A DNA stretch of 41,417 bases from Eubacteriaceae bacterium (GCA_017405085.1 JAFRBB010000017.1:1-41417), one strand, 5' to 3'; positions 1 through 8,573 are shown, numbered from the stretch's first letter. Notes: generated by a model from the sequence alone, not told the origin. Made by a program: numbers and translations.

Positions 1-145
1 AAAAAAATACAAAGGAAATCCCGTAAAAATAAAGTGTTTTTTTCGAATTTTCTTATATGATAAATATTTAATGACAACAAAGAAACGCGACATCCGATTG
101 TCGGCACGAATGGGTTCATATTCAAGTTAACACTACCAAATTGAA

Positions 146-159
146 GTAAATTAGTTTAC
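146..159. promoter_or_regulatory. Candidate operator upstream of the XRE gene
   Basis: A perfect short inverted repeat, GTAAA-ttag-TTTAC, lies 53 bases before the XRE start codon, and a further GTAAA follows at about 166. The surrounding 1-178 is AT-rich and I see no gene in it. A self-regulating XRE protein would plausibly bind here, but I could not settle a -35/-10 pair with good spacing, so this is inference. Confidence 0.3.
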
Positions 160-211
160 AATAGAGTAAAATTTATCGATGAGCGGTAATTCTAAAAAAG
201 GAGGTTTCAGC

Positions 212-517
212 ATGAACACCTTGGAACGTATTCACTATCATATGAAACTCAGAGGTTGGTCTGAATACCGCCTGGCTAAAGAAGCGGATCTGTCACAATC
301 CACCATTGCCAACATTTTCCGCCGGGATACCATTCCCTCCATTCCCACCCTGGAATGTATCTGCAAAGCCTTCGGTCTGACCCTGAGCCAGTTTTTCTCC
401 GATTCGGAGCAGGAAGACGGGGTGACCGAAGACGAGCATGAGCTCCTCATGATATGGAGTACATTGAGTGGGGAGCAGCAACAACTGATGATGAATCTCA
501 TCCGGGAAATGAGATAG
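212..517 (+). CDS. XRE-family helix-turn-helix regulator
   Basis: A 101-residue DNA-binding protein of the XRE/Cro type. Residues about 5-65 form the five-helix HTH_3 fold, with the recognisable pattern RLAKEADLSQSTIANIF followed by a PSIPTLECICKAFGLTLSQFF segment, as in phage-type repressors. The acidic C-terminal tail (residues 66-101) has no recognised domain. An upstream in-frame ATG at 179 exists, but AAAGGAGG at 197-204 is placed correctly for the ATG at 212. It stands alone, convergent with the larBCE operon and sharing a bidirectional terminator with it. Target genes are not shown by the sequence. A candidate operator (146-159) suggests autoregulation. Confidence 0.85.
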   Translation: MNTLERIHYHMKLRGWSEYRLAKEADLSQSTIANIFRRDTIPSIPTLECICKAFGLTLSQFFSDSEQEDGVTEDEHELLMIWSTLSGEQQQLMMNLIREMR

Positions 518-542
518 CCGACGATACGGAACCATTGCATTT

Positions 543-568
543 AAAAAAACGCCTGACGGCGTTTTTTT
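543..568. terminator. Bidirectional rho-independent terminator between XRE gene and larE
   Basis: Stem ACGCC/GGCGT with loop TGAC, flanked by seven A on one side and seven T on the other, so it can terminate in both directions. It sits between convergent genes and overlaps the larE stop codon. Confidence 0.85.
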
Positions 569-1415
569 ATTTCTCTTTAAGGTGACGCGGTCCCTCGTCG
601 AAACTGCCCGAGCGAAAGCCATCCAGATCGAGGGTGACTTTGCCATAACCCAAGCCGTGCATCGCGGAGGAGATGGCTTCTCTTTCGGCCATGACTTTGT
701 CAAAATCGGAAGTCGGCACCTCCAGCCGCACCAGGGCATCGTGCACCCGCACCCGCAGGGTGGAAAAGCCCATGGCCTTCAAGGCCGCCTCGGCCCGAGC
801 CACGCGGTCCAGGCGCTCCCGGGTTAGTCTGGTGCCATAGGGAAAGCGCGTGGCCAGACAGGGTGCCGACGGTCTGTCGTGGGCGTCAAGCCCCATCTCC
901 GCGGCCATCGCCCGCACGTCCGCTTTGGTCAAACCCGCCAGCGCCAGGGGACTGACGATGCCCAGTTCGGAAAGCGCCGCCTTGCCGGGACGGTGAGCCG
1001 CCATGTCGTCGGCGTTGGTGCCGTCTAAGATGGTGGTGACGCCATAGGATTCGGCCATTTCGGCAAGGCCCGAAAACAAATAGCGCTTGCAGCGGTAGCA
1101 GCGGTTCGGCGGATTGTCCCGGATGTCCGCCGCGTCAATCATATCGATCTGGACAATTTGATGAATGCCGCCGATGGCCTTCGCGCTCGCTTCGGCAAAA
1201 GCCGTGTCCTCCCCGGTGGTCATCGGCAAATCGAAGGTGACGGCATACACGTTGGTACCCCGGGCTTCGGCCGCGTCGACGGCAAGCTTCAGCACCACCG
1301 CGGAATCCACACCGCCGGAAAAGGCCACCAGGATGTCCTTCGCAGCCAAGGTATTCATTTTAATTGCCAATTTCGCGCGCTTTTCGCCGTCTACGGCGCT
1401 TTTATTGTTTCTCAT
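567..1415 (-). CDS. larE: LarE, ATP-dependent sulfur transferase for nickel-pincer cofactor
   Basis: A 282-residue PP-loop enzyme that adenylates the carboxylates of pyridinium-3,5-biscarboxylic acid mononucleotide (made by LarB) and converts them to thiocarboxylates. The PP-loop SGGVDS is at residues 33-38. Three cysteines are visible, C106 and C109 (CYRC) and C186 (APCLATR). That is the pattern of the LarE class that binds a [4Fe-4S] cluster, not of the Lactobacillus enzyme that sacrifices one cysteine; the assignment to that class is inference from the motif. It overlaps larC by 14 bases, with AGGA in front of the ATG, indicating coupled translation as the last gene of larB-larC-larE. No larA racemase is present in this window. 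Confidence 0.93.
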   Translation of the reverse strand: MRNNKSAVDGEKRAKLAIKMNTLAAKDILVAFSGGVDSAVVLKLAVDAAEARGTNVYAVTFDLPMTTGEDTAFAEASAKAIGGIHQIVQIDMIDAADIRDNPPNRCYRCKRYLFSGLAEMAESYGVTTILDGTNADDMAAHRPGKAALSELGIVSPLALAGLTKADVRAMAAEMGLDAHDRPSAPCLATRFPYGTRLTRERLDRVARAEAALKAMGFSTLRVRVHDALVRLEVPTSDFDKVMAEREAISSAMHGLGYGKVTLDLDGFRSGSFDEGPRHLKEK

Positions 1416-2808
1416 GGTAACTTATCCTTATCTCATTAAAAATGTCTGAAAAAGGCGCTCCGCTCTGCCTCGCGATGGCCTTAACCGATTCGTATTCGGG
1501 ATAGACCTTTACGCCGCCGTCGATGCGGCACACCTTGACCTTTGCCTCGCCCCGGGGCGTGGCGACGGTCTCAATCCTTCGGTCAAGCACCCGCCTGCTC
1601 ATCCGCGTGCGGCGAAGGCCGATGGTGGTGGTCTCCCGCAGAATGATATCTTCCAGCACGTCGGCGGTGGTGTCGTCGGCAATGACCGAGAGCATCACGG
1701 CGGGACGGTTTTTCTTCATGGTGATCGGGGTGAAATAGACATCCCGGGCACCGGCGCTAAACAGCCGCTCCATCACATAGCCGAGCATCTCCCCGGAGGC
1801 GTCGTCGATGTTGGTTTCGATTTTGATGATCTCGTCGGTCGGCGTTTCTTTCGCGCCTTCCCCTTCGATTTCAAAAATTCTGAGCATGCTCTGTCTGGGA
1901 AATTTGCGTTTCCCCGCGCCGATGCCGACGGCTCCCACGACAAGGGGCGACGGCAGTGTTTGATCGGTCATTAAGGCGGCGGCAATGGCCGCTCCCGTCG
2001 GGGTGATGAGCTCTGCCGGGCGCTCGGTGAGCTTGAGGGGCAGTCTGTGCGCCGCGGCGATGCCCGCGACCGCCGGCACCGGCACCGGCATGATGCCGTG
2101 GGCGCATCGCACGCTGCCCGTGCCTTCGCAAAGTCCCGGGATCGTCACCCGAGAGATGCCCAGATTGTCGGCGCAGACCGCGGCGGCCACCACGTCGACA
2201 ATGCTGTCGACGGCGCCGACCTCGTGAAAATGCACATCCTCCGCGCTGACGCCGTGGGCCTTGCCTTCGGCCTCAGCGATGATGTCGAAGACGCGAAAGG
2301 CCAATGCTCTGGCGCCGTCGGTGAGGTTTCCTTTTTCGATGATCTCCCGGATTTCTTTTAAGCCCCGATGAACGTGATCGTGTTCATGATGATGGGGATG
2401 GCCGTGATCTTCACCGTGGTGGTGATCATGTTCGTGCTCCCCGTTGTCACCATGATGGTGACCATGATGCCCCTGGCCGTGATGATGGTCATGCCCGTGG
2501 GGATGATCGTGATCCTGGGCCTGATGCTTTTGGTGTGATGGGCCATCGCCCCCCGATGTGCCGCTTAAGTGCCCGTAGAGATAGGCGTCATCATGGTCGT
2601 GATTGTCCGTCTCCAAGATGACGTCAAAATCGGCGCAATCAATCCCCGAGACGCTCACCCGGGATATTTTCACGCGGTATCCCGGCAAGGGCAGGCTTGC
2701 CAATGCTTCTCTCAGCGCCTGCTCGTCGGCGCCGAGATCGAGTAGCGCCGCGACGATCATGTCGCCGCTGATGCCGTCAGCGCCTTCAATGTAGATATGT
2801 TTTCCCAA
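1402..2808 (-). CDS. larC: LarC, nickel-pincer nucleotide cyclometallase
   Basis: A 468-residue nickel insertase that consumes CTP to place Ni into pyridinium-3,5-bisthiocarboxylic acid mononucleotide, completing the cofactor of lactate racemase and related LarA enzymes. The N-terminus (IYIEGADGISGDMIVAALL) is the hallmark of the family. Residues about 70-147 are an exceptionally histidine-rich insert with about 30 His, likely a nickel store. The start is a TTG at 2808: TAAGGAGG lies six bases upstream and its TAA is the larB stop codon. The open frame extends much further upstream, but that part is larB read out of frame. In Lactiplantibacillus plantarum larC needs a programmed frameshift; here it is one continuous frame. 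Confidence 0.93.
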   Translation of the reverse strand: MGKHIYIEGADGISGDMIVAALLDLGADEQALREALASLPLPGYRVKISRVSVSGIDCADFDVILETDNHDHDDAYLYGHLSGTSGGDGPSHQKHQAQDHDHPHGHDHHHGQGHHGHHHGDNGEHEHDHHHGEDHGHPHHHEHDHVHRGLKEIREIIEKGNLTDGARALAFRVFDIIAEAEGKAHGVSAEDVHFHEVGAVDSIVDVVAAAVCADNLGISRVTIPGLCEGTGSVRCAHGIMPVPVPAVAGIAAAHRLPLKLTERPAELITPTGAAIAAALMTDQTLPSPLVVGAVGIGAGKRKFPRQSMLRIFEIEGEGAKETPTDEIIKIETNIDDASGEMLGYVMERLFSAGARDVYFTPITMKKNRPAVMLSVIADDTTADVLEDIILRETTTIGLRRTRMSRRVLDRRIETVATPRGEAKVKVCRIDGGVKVYPEYESVKAIARQSGAPFSDIFNEIRISYHEKQ

Positions 2809-2819
2809 TGTGAACCTCC

Positions 2820-3605
2820 TTACGCTCTCATGGTAGTGCCCGACACCGCCAGCCGGTTGATTTGCGCTGCCAAATAGCCCGCGCCGTAGCCGTTGTCGAT
2901 GTTGACGACCGCGATGCCGTTGGCGCAGCTGTTGATCATTGAGAGCAGCGCCGCCACACCTCCGAAACTCGCGCCGTAACCCACCGATGTCGGCACGGCG
3001 ATCACAGGCACGCTCACCAGCCCACCGATGACCGAGCCGAGCGCCCCTTCCATGCCGGCGACGGCAATGACGCAGTTGGCCGCGTCCAGGCGATCTTTGC
3101 GGGAAAGCAGTCTGTGCAGACCGCTGATGCCCACGTCGTAGAGGCGATCGGCTTTGGTGCCGAAATATTCCGCCGTTTGCGCCGCTTCCTCCGCGACAAA
3201 AATATCCGATGTGCCGGCAGCGCAGACCGCCACACACCCTTCCAGCGGTTTGTCCGGTTTTTCGATTTTGAGCACGCGGGAAACCGCGTCATACGCTGTC
3301 TCGGGCAATGCCCGCGTCACGGCTTCGGCCTGCTCCGGCGTCGCTCGGGTGCCGAGCACCTCGCCTTCCTTGTCATAGAGCTTTTTGAATATGTCCACCA
3401 ATTGGCTATCGGTTTTGCCCGCGCAGTATACCACTTCGGCAAAGCCGGTCCGCGCTTTGCGGTCTGTGTCCAAAAGCGCTCCCTCCGCCTTGACTTCCAT
3501 GTCCGATCCCACGGACGCGCGAAGCACGGCTTCGGCATCGGCCACGCTTAAGCGCCCCGCGCGAACGTCCTCCAGCAAGGCACGGGTTGTCGTATCCTTT
3601 GGCAT
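2820..3605 (-). CDS. larB: LarB, pyridinium-3,5-biscarboxylate mononucleotide synthase
   Basis: A 261-residue enzyme with a C-terminal PurE-like (AIR carboxylase) domain. It carboxylates and hydrolyses nicotinic acid adenine dinucleotide, the first step of nickel-pincer cofactor synthesis. Conserved blocks are AAGTSD (middle), GISGLHRLL, AGMEGALGSVIGGL and PTSVGYGASFGG. The start at 3605 has AAAGGAGAA just upstream; the frame stays open for 29 more residues to 3692, but no comparable site precedes that ATG. It is the first gene of the lar operon, 100 bases behind the DUF2442-HTH gene on the same strand, so it may be co-transcribed with that pair or use its own weak promoter. Confidence 0.93.
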   Translation of the reverse strand: MPKDTTTRALLEDVRAGRLSVADAEAVLRASVGSDMEVKAEGALLDTDRKARTGFAEVVYCAGKTDSQLVDIFKKLYDKEGEVLGTRATPEQAEAVTRALPETAYDAVSRVLKIEKPDKPLEGCVAVCAAGTSDIFVAEEAAQTAEYFGTKADRLYDVGISGLHRLLSRKDRLDAANCVIAVAGMEGALGSVIGGLVSVPVIAVPTSVGYGASFGGVAALLSMINSCANGIAVVNIDNGYGAGYLAAQINRLAVSGTTMRA

Positions 3606-3705
3606 GTTCTTCTCCTTTAACGCTTTGATTTTTTTGATGACCTTTTTTAATGAGGGTTGATCATCGAAATGATCAGCTATTTGATTGATCAAAAGAAAGG
3701 AAAAC

Positions 3706-4152
3706 TCATTTCGTTTGCTTATCTGTCGGTTGTCCGTATTCCCGTTTCATGGCTTCAGTTGAAATGACCCACTGTTTGCCGTATTTGCAGGCATCGACAC
3801 CGTTTATCAATTTGCCGTAAGCGATGGCCTTGCGCAGTGTGCTTTCGTTCAGTCCCCATAGCTGAGTCGCGTCCGTGAAGGCCATCAATCCGTCAAAAGG
3901 GGTTTTGATTGTTTCGCCATTCGCGTATAGTTCGTCGCAGGATAGGTCAATGTCATCGCTCCAGATGATGCCATAGCCATGATCGTCAACAGTCACCGCC
4001 GAAAAACGTTCAGGCTCGCCTTCCAGCGCTTTGAACGGCGCCCATTTGTCAAACAGCGGTTTGACATCATAGATTTTTGTCACGCCTTCAGAAAATTGCA
4101 CGCTTAAACGATAATCCGGTAGCACGCCAACCGCTTTTACTTTATGAAACAT
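3706..4152 (-). CDS. DUF2442 protein with C-terminal helix-turn-helix
   Basis: 148 residues. The N-terminal ~80 residues match the DUF2442 pattern (DYRLSVQFSEGVTKIYDVKPLF followed by FKALEGEPERFSAVTVD and IIWSDDIDLSCDELY). The rest (LWGLNESTLRKAIAYGKL...KYGKQWVISTEAMKREYG) looks like an excisionase or MerR-like winged helix-turn-helix. It follows the DUF4160 gene by 12 bases with GAGGTGATC before the ATG. DUF4160 and DUF2442 genes are often paired and are suspected, not proven to my knowledge, to be a toxin-antitoxin-like module. The added DNA-binding domain suggests this is the regulatory partner that represses the pair's promoter. Confidence 0.75.
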   Translation of the reverse strand: MFHKVKAVGVLPDYRLSVQFSEGVTKIYDVKPLFDKWAPFKALEGEPERFSAVTVDDHGYGIIWSDDIDLSCDELYANGETIKTPFDGLMAFTDATQLWGLNESTLRKAIAYGKLINGVDACKYGKQWVISTEAMKREYGQPTDKQTK

Positions 4153-4164
4153 GTGATCACCTCT

Positions 4165-4419
4165 TTATTCAAGGGGAGAAAGGGTTTTAAACTCCTGCGT
4201 CTCCCACATGCGCAGAAGATCTGTTTGGTGAATATCCACCCATTCCCGTACCATCGCGAGCGCTTTGGGCGGCAAATGGCCCTCCAAAACGTCGCCCGTC
4301 TGTATGTCAATGGCTGCCATATCTTCATTGTAAATTGCATGAATATGCGGCGGATTGTGTTCCGCCTGTTGAAAATACATGCGGATGATGATACCGTAAA
4401 ATCTGGATAATACCGGCAT
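4165..4419 (-). CDS. DUF4160 domain protein, putative partner of DUF2442
   Basis: 84 residues with the full DUF4160 signature: a hydrophobic start (MPVLSRFYGIIIRMYF), then EHNPPHIHAIYNED, then a short C-terminal helix (PPKALAMVREWVDIHQTDLL). The HNPPHIHA segment is the invariant core of the family. The ribosome site GAGGTTAAAAG precedes the ATG at 4419. It is the first gene of a two-gene unit and sits directly behind a promoter that contains an inverted repeat. Biochemical function is unknown; a small basic partner in a toxin-antitoxin-like pair is inferred from gene pairing. Confidence 0.75.
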   Translation of the reverse strand: MPVLSRFYGIIIRMYFQQAEHNPPHIHAIYNEDMAAIDIQTGDVLEGHLPPKALAMVREWVDIHQTDLLRMWETQEFKTLSPLE

Positions 4420-4448
4420 CTTTTAACCTCCAAATTCTGATTGTTTAT

Positions 4449-4476
4449 ATTATATCACGAAATCGTGAAAACTCAA
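4449..4476 (-). promoter_or_regulatory. Promoter with embedded operator for the DUF4160/DUF2442 pair
   Basis: Read on the minus strand: TTGAGT (4471-4476), 16-base spacer, TATAAT (4449-4454). A perfect inverted repeat TCACGA-aa-TCGTGA (4455-4468) lies inside the spacer, so a bound repressor would block RNA polymerase. This fits autoregulation by the HTH-bearing second gene. Confidence 0.7.
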
Positions 4477-4596
4477 CAGCGACACACGTTTTTTCACATA
4501 TCTTTTTTGCTCAGAAAGGTTACACAGACCCACAAAGCAACCGCTTCCCGATCGCGAAACCCTCTTGATCAAAATCCAACTTCCTCAACCAATCAA

Positions 4597-4620
4597 AAAG
4601 AGCAGCTTTCGCTGCTCTTT
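4597..4620 (-). terminator. Terminator of the ChW/Ig-like protein gene
   Basis: Ten-base-pair stem AAAGAGCAGC/GCTGCTCTTT with loop TTTC, followed on the minus strand by five T. It lies about 25 bases past the stop codon of the large secreted-protein gene. Confidence 0.85.
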
Positions 4621-4643
4621 GATTATTCAGACTTTTGCCTGTA

Positions 4644-7600
4644 TTACTGCAACAAGCTGCCACTCGGTTCGCCGGGTTTGACCACATCGGGATCAGCATA
4701 GGTGAATCGGATGGATTCCATACGGAGTGCCATGCCGCGGGTACCGGAGAAGGAACCGTTGCGGACATAACCTTGCCATCCGTAGTTCTGGAGGTGTGTC
4801 GCGTATTGGAAACCGTCGACATATTTGCCTTCAGCGTCTTGGATGCCAATGCAGATGGCTTCGACACGTTGGCCTTTGCCGGTGGAACCAAATTCATAAG
4901 CGACATAACCTTCGGGGATGTCATAATCTTTGCTGGAATCGACCGGTTTGACGTCCACATCGCCTTCGTTTTGCACGTGGGCAAATCCGATGACTTCGTA
5001 ATCTTCGGGAACCATAATGGCCACGGCTTCCACACGACGGCCAAGACCGGTGGTACCCACATCCACAGCGTCGCCTACTTCAAGCTCGGTGTTTTTGGCA
5101 TCCCAGCCTTGGTTTTCAACATGCGCGTTTAAGAAGATGTCCGGTTGTTCGCTTTGTTCCGGTTTGATGGTGAAGGTGCCGAGTTCGAGGGCGTCTTCAC
5201 CGGTGGCTGCGGCATAAGTGTCATTTTCTTCGGTTTCGATTTTGACAGTGTAGACACCGGCTTCGGTGGGTTTGCCTTCGATGGGTTCTTCAGCGCCATC
5301 TTTATAGTAGATAGCTTTGCTGTATTTAGCAGCGCCTTCAGCAGGCGTGATGACCGGTTCTTGGCCCGCGCCGTTGTATTTCACTTCGGTGGGTTCCATG
5401 GTGTAGAGGTCAGCAGTAGGCATCACTTTGGTGATTTCGAACACGCCGACTTTCACACCGGGAGCGGTCGAATACACGTTAACATTCTCGTCATCGCCTG
5501 TTTCTTCAGATTTGGTTGTAACATAGACATCATATTTACCGACATTCTTCGGCGTGACAATACTGTTGCCTTGTTTGTAGGTGATTTTGTCGATGACACC
5601 GGCTTTGGTGACGCCTTCAGCAAAGCTCACTTCTGTTTTTTGTTCTTTGCCGTTGTATTCAACCTTTTCGGGATCCATGACAAACATTTCCGCAGTCGGA
5701 GTTGATGCTTGTGTGATTTTAATCAATCCGCCAACTTGGTCTTTTGATCCAGCCCATTGTTCACCGTCTTCGATATCGCAGATGACAAAGTAACTGCCCA
5801 CATCGCTCGGAGCCGTTTCCACCGCTGTCGCGATTTCAGCTTTGGTGGGTGGTGTGGATTCAGCTGTTGTTTTGAGATAACGGACTTTGCTGATTTCACC
5901 GAGACCAAGAACGCCGGTTTTCGCTTCGATTTCCGCTTCAACCGCTTCGCCTGTATAGGTTTTGGTCAGTTTACCGCTTGTGGAACCAACGAGGTTCAAT
6001 TGATTTTGAGTGTATGTTGAAGCAACTTCATAGCCTTTCGCGGCCAGGGTTACGTTGTAGCCAACCGTTTCGTCAATGGGGAGGTTGACTTCGACGTCAT
6101 TTATTCCGTCATTCGCGGTGACAGTTACGGCCATCGGACCGACAACAGGAGCCGAAACCGCGGTGCCAAGCTTTTTATGATTAAAGGTCAATTTTGCCGG
6201 AGTTGTAGCTGTTGCAGGTGTAACCTTAACTTCAGAATCGCCAATTTCGTTCACGAGGGAAGTCAGGGCTGTTGCATCTGTATCCGCGACGCTGATAGCT
6301 ACAGCGTATTTTGCCAAGCCTGTAGGCGACCCTTCTGTAACAGTTTTAAAATTCAATCCTTCAGGCAGGGTGATGGTGACGGTCGGGTTGTAACTTAAGT
6401 TCGCAGCGCCGTCGGTGCTGGTCACAATGCCGCCTGTGAGGCTTCCGTCAACGGTTTTAATGGTCGCGGTATAGTTGAAATTAGATGCGTCTGCCAAGCC
6501 TTCGCTGGCTTTGTCGAAACCGACGCGTACTCTGTATTGTGCGCCCGCTTCCAATTCGCCGGCGGGAATGGTATAGCTGTTTTTGTTCGCAGCTGAGGAG
6601 ATTTCGGTTTCAGTTCCACCACTTACAGTATACCATTTATACCATGCAGGAGTGAGTTCTCCAACTTCTGCGGTCAAGGTCAGTTCATTTTCCATATCGG
6701 CTTTTTCAACACGGATATTTCCTGTTCCAGCCGTCGCAGTCGATGTTGTTTTGCTGGGTTGTGTATATTTCGCAGCGTCGCCGTCCGCTTCAGCGATTTT
6801 AAGGGTCGGCGTGTCTTTGACGGTCACAGTAATATTCGCTGTTTCACCGGTCAAGCTTCCTTTTGTGGCAACACATTTGTAGACGCCGGCGATGTCTTTT
6901 GTAACAGCTTTGCTGCTATCGGCTAAGGTTAAGGTATCGGTTTTCGCACTATCGATTTTCTCACCGTCTTTGTACCACTGATAGGCTTCGCTTATTCCGC
7001 TCGGACCGCCGGTTGCGTTCGCCGTGAATTTGGCGTCGTCTTTTGATCCCACAAAGTACGCGTAAGCCGATTTGGCTTCTTTCGTGGAGTCCACCGAAGT
7101 TCCTTCATACGCCTTTACGGTGACCTTTGCCGTGTCGGTCACGGTCAAGGTTGCGTAATATTGAGTATCCCCCCCATCAGTAATTCCCGCAACAACGGCT
7201 TTTCCGTCCACGGTAACCACGCAGCGCACATATTTGCCGTCCATATCGGCGGTCGCCGCGGTTGAAAGTGTCGGGTCGGTCGCGCCCATATCCGTCCATT
7301 TGTTGGAGTCGGCTTTGGTCGCATCGTCTGTCTTGTCGGAAATTTGCCAGTTGTATGTCACAGTTTCCGCTGTGGTGTCTCCTGCTGCAGCGGTTAAACC
7401 GATGGCTTGACCGACATTCACTGTTGCCGTTTTCGCACTCAAGGTTGCGGTGGGAAGCGCTTTCACAGTCACTTTGCAAACCTGATCGGTTCCCGTCACG
7501 TTCGTGACACTGCCGTCGCTTGCGGTTTTGGTGACGGTGTATTTCAGGTTGTGGTCACCGATGGTGCTCGAACCGCTTGTGGCTGTAAAGTTAGCTCCAG

Positions 7601-7943
7601 GAATGGTGACCGTTACGGTCGCTTTGCCGGCGCTGTCCAATGTTACAGCGGAAGCGGTGACTGTATTCTCACCAGTTGTTGCAAATGGATGAGGAGCAGA
7701 AGCACCCGTTCCTACGTCATCGGAAAATGTTACTGCGTAAACGTCACCCGTTTTCGCGTCCGTTTCAGTGATGTCAAACGTAAAAGTCGCTTTTTCGTCA
7801 CCGACATAAGCTGTAAGGCCGGTTGACGGTGTGGGCCCGCTGACAGTAACAGTGCCGGCTGTGCTAGCGAACGCCGGAACAGCCATGACCATCATCGCCA
7901 AAGCGACCAAGAGGCCCAACAAAACTTTAGATTTTGCTTTCAT
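4644..7943 (-). CDS. Large secreted protein with Ig-like domains and C-terminal ChW repeats
   Basis: 1099 residues. Residues 1-26 are a classic signal peptide (MKAKSKVLLG then a hydrophobic run ending VPAFA). The body is a chain of bacterial Ig-like domains, two with clear Ig features (YNWQISD...GKYVRCVV and YQWYKDGEKI...GVYKCVA). These are followed by two modules of the MBG/YDG type (VEYNGKEQ...NVGKYDVYV and VKYNGAGQE...EAGVYTVKI). From about residue 939 come three ChW repeats (clostridial hydrophobic with conserved W): AHVENQGWD..., AHVQNEGDV... and THLQNYGWQ.... The middle one has lost the tryptophan. No LPXTG motif or membrane anchor is present, so it is probably released or non-covalently wall-bound. 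GAAAGGA precedes the ATG. It is a single-gene transcript with its own promoter and terminator. A role in adhesion or wall binding is likely but unproven. Confidence 0.85.
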   Translation of the reverse strand: MKAKSKVLLGLLVALAMMVMAVPAFASTAGTVTVSGPTPSTGLTAYVGDEKATFTFDITETDAKTGDVYAVTFSDDVGTGASAPHPFATTGENTVTASAVTLDSAGKATVTVTIPGANFTATSGSSTIGDHNLKYTVTKTASDGSVTNVTGTDQVCKVTVKALPTATLSAKTATVNVGQAIGLTAAAGDTTAETVTYNWQISDKTDDATKADSNKWTDMGATDPTLSTAATADMDGKYVRCVVTVDGKAVVAGITDGGDTQYYATLTVTDTAKVTVKAYEGTSVDSTKEAKSAYAYFVGSKDDAKFTANATGGPSGISEAYQWYKDGEKIDSAKTDTLTLADSSKAVTKDIAGVYKCVATKGSLTGETANITVTVKDTPTLKIAEADGDAAKYTQPSKTTSTATAGTGNIRVEKADMENELTLTAEVGELTPAWYKWYTVSGGTETEISSAANKNSYTIPAGELEAGAQYRVRVGFDKASEGLADASNFNYTATIKTVDGSLTGGIVTSTDGAANLSYNPTVTITLPEGLNFKTVTEGSPTGLAKYAVAISVADTDATALTSLVNEIGDSEVKVTPATATTPAKLTFNHKKLGTAVSAPVVGPMAVTVTANDGINDVEVNLPIDETVGYNVTLAAKGYEVASTYTQNQLNLVGSTSGKLTKTYTGEAVEAEIEAKTGVLGLGEISKVRYLKTTAESTPPTKAEIATAVETAPSDVGSYFVICDIEDGEQWAGSKDQVGGLIKITQASTPTAEMFVMDPEKVEYNGKEQKTEVSFAEGVTKAGVIDKITYKQGNSIVTPKNVGKYDVYVTTKSEETGDDENVNVYSTAPGVKVGVFEITKVMPTADLYTMEPTEVKYNGAGQEPVITPAEGAAKYSKAIYYKDGAEEPIEGKPTEAGVYTVKIETEENDTYAAATGEDALELGTFTIKPEQSEQPDIFLNAHVENQGWDAKNTELEVGDAVDVGTTGLGRRVEAVAIMVPEDYEVIGFAHVQNEGDVDVKPVDSSKDYDIPEGYVAYEFGSTGKGQRVEAICIGIQDAEGKYVDGFQYATHLQNYGWQGYVRNGSFSGTRGMALRMESIRFTYADPDVVKPGEPSGSLLQ

Positions 7944-8152
7944 GTGTTTTCCTTTCTAATATTGAATCCTAAAGAACCGTGAGGGGTCGATACAAAAAAT
8001 TTTCATCTTGTTTTCTGTGTCAATTGCCTCCCTCGATCATCTTACCCGGGTATTGCTGTAATCAAAAGTTACGGCAATGGTGGATGAAATATCGGACAGA
8101 GACCTCCCCTTTTTCGGGAAAAATCCGCCTCTTATCCATTGAGCTCAATCGC

Positions 8153-8181
8153 ATTATAGGGTTATCTTTTGTTAAAGTCAA
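8153..8181 (-). promoter_or_regulatory. Promoter of the ChW protein gene, with ~200-nt leader
   Basis: On the minus strand TTGACT (8176-8181), 17-base spacer, TATAAT (8153-8158). Transcription would start near 8146, leaving an untranslated leader of about 200 nt (7944-8146). Within that leader 8052-8078 can pair (ATTGC.GTAA with TTAC.GCAAT). I do not recognise a riboswitch class in it. Confidence 0.75.
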
Positions 8182-8404
8182 CGCAACGAAAGCACTCAGA
8201 ATGCCACTACTTTGAGCGGATTTCATACTTAGTTGAGTTTTCTTAATTTTTTGGGGTCGCAAGCCAAAAAGTTAAGATATTTTTTAGTTTTTTTTGCGTT
8301 TTTTTGGCGGGGTATTCAAATGAACAATTGATAAAATTCATTTAAATTTACGAAGGCTTTTGGGAGGAGCAACAACAGTGCGGATAACAAAAATCAAATA
8401 TACA

Positions 8405-8433
8405 TTGACTTTTCATATCGATTTTTATACAAT
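8405..8433 (+). promoter_or_regulatory. Promoter of the type III toxin-antitoxin operon
   Basis: TTGACT (8405-8410), 17-base spacer, TACAAT (8428-8433): a near-consensus sigma-A promoter. Transcription should start near 8440, just before the antitoxin RNA repeats. It is back to back with the promoter of the ChW gene. Confidence 0.85.
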
Positions 8434-8468
8434 ATATTTATCAAGAGATGCGTTTGACATCTCTCTTC

Positions 8469-8573
8469 GCGAATGATGACGCGTGACGGTTCTGACGCGT
8501 CGATAAAATAAAAATAACCGAGCGATGATGATGTGTGACGGTTCTGACACATCGTTAAAATAAAAATAACCGA
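8469..8573 (+). repeat. Two tandem 52-53 nt antitoxin repeats
   Basis: Copy 1 is 8469-8521 and copy 2 is 8522-8573; both begin GCGA and end AACCGA. In copy 1, C8480 pairs with G8499 and C8482 with G8497; in copy 2 both pairs are T-A. A trailing GCGA at 8574 begins the run into the terminator. Confidence 0.88.

Noticed and set aside
2809-3237. Upstream extension of the larC frame
   Set aside because: It is larB read in another frame, arginine- and glycine-rich, and the TTG at 2808 has an ideal ribosome site.
7944-8146. Known riboswitch in the leader of the ChW protein gene
   Set aside because: I looked for c-di-GMP, c-di-AMP and purine riboswitch landmarks and found none.
8469-8573. CRISPR-like repeats
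   Set aside because: Only two copies, contiguous without spacers, followed by a terminator and a toxin gene; a type III antitoxin explains them better.
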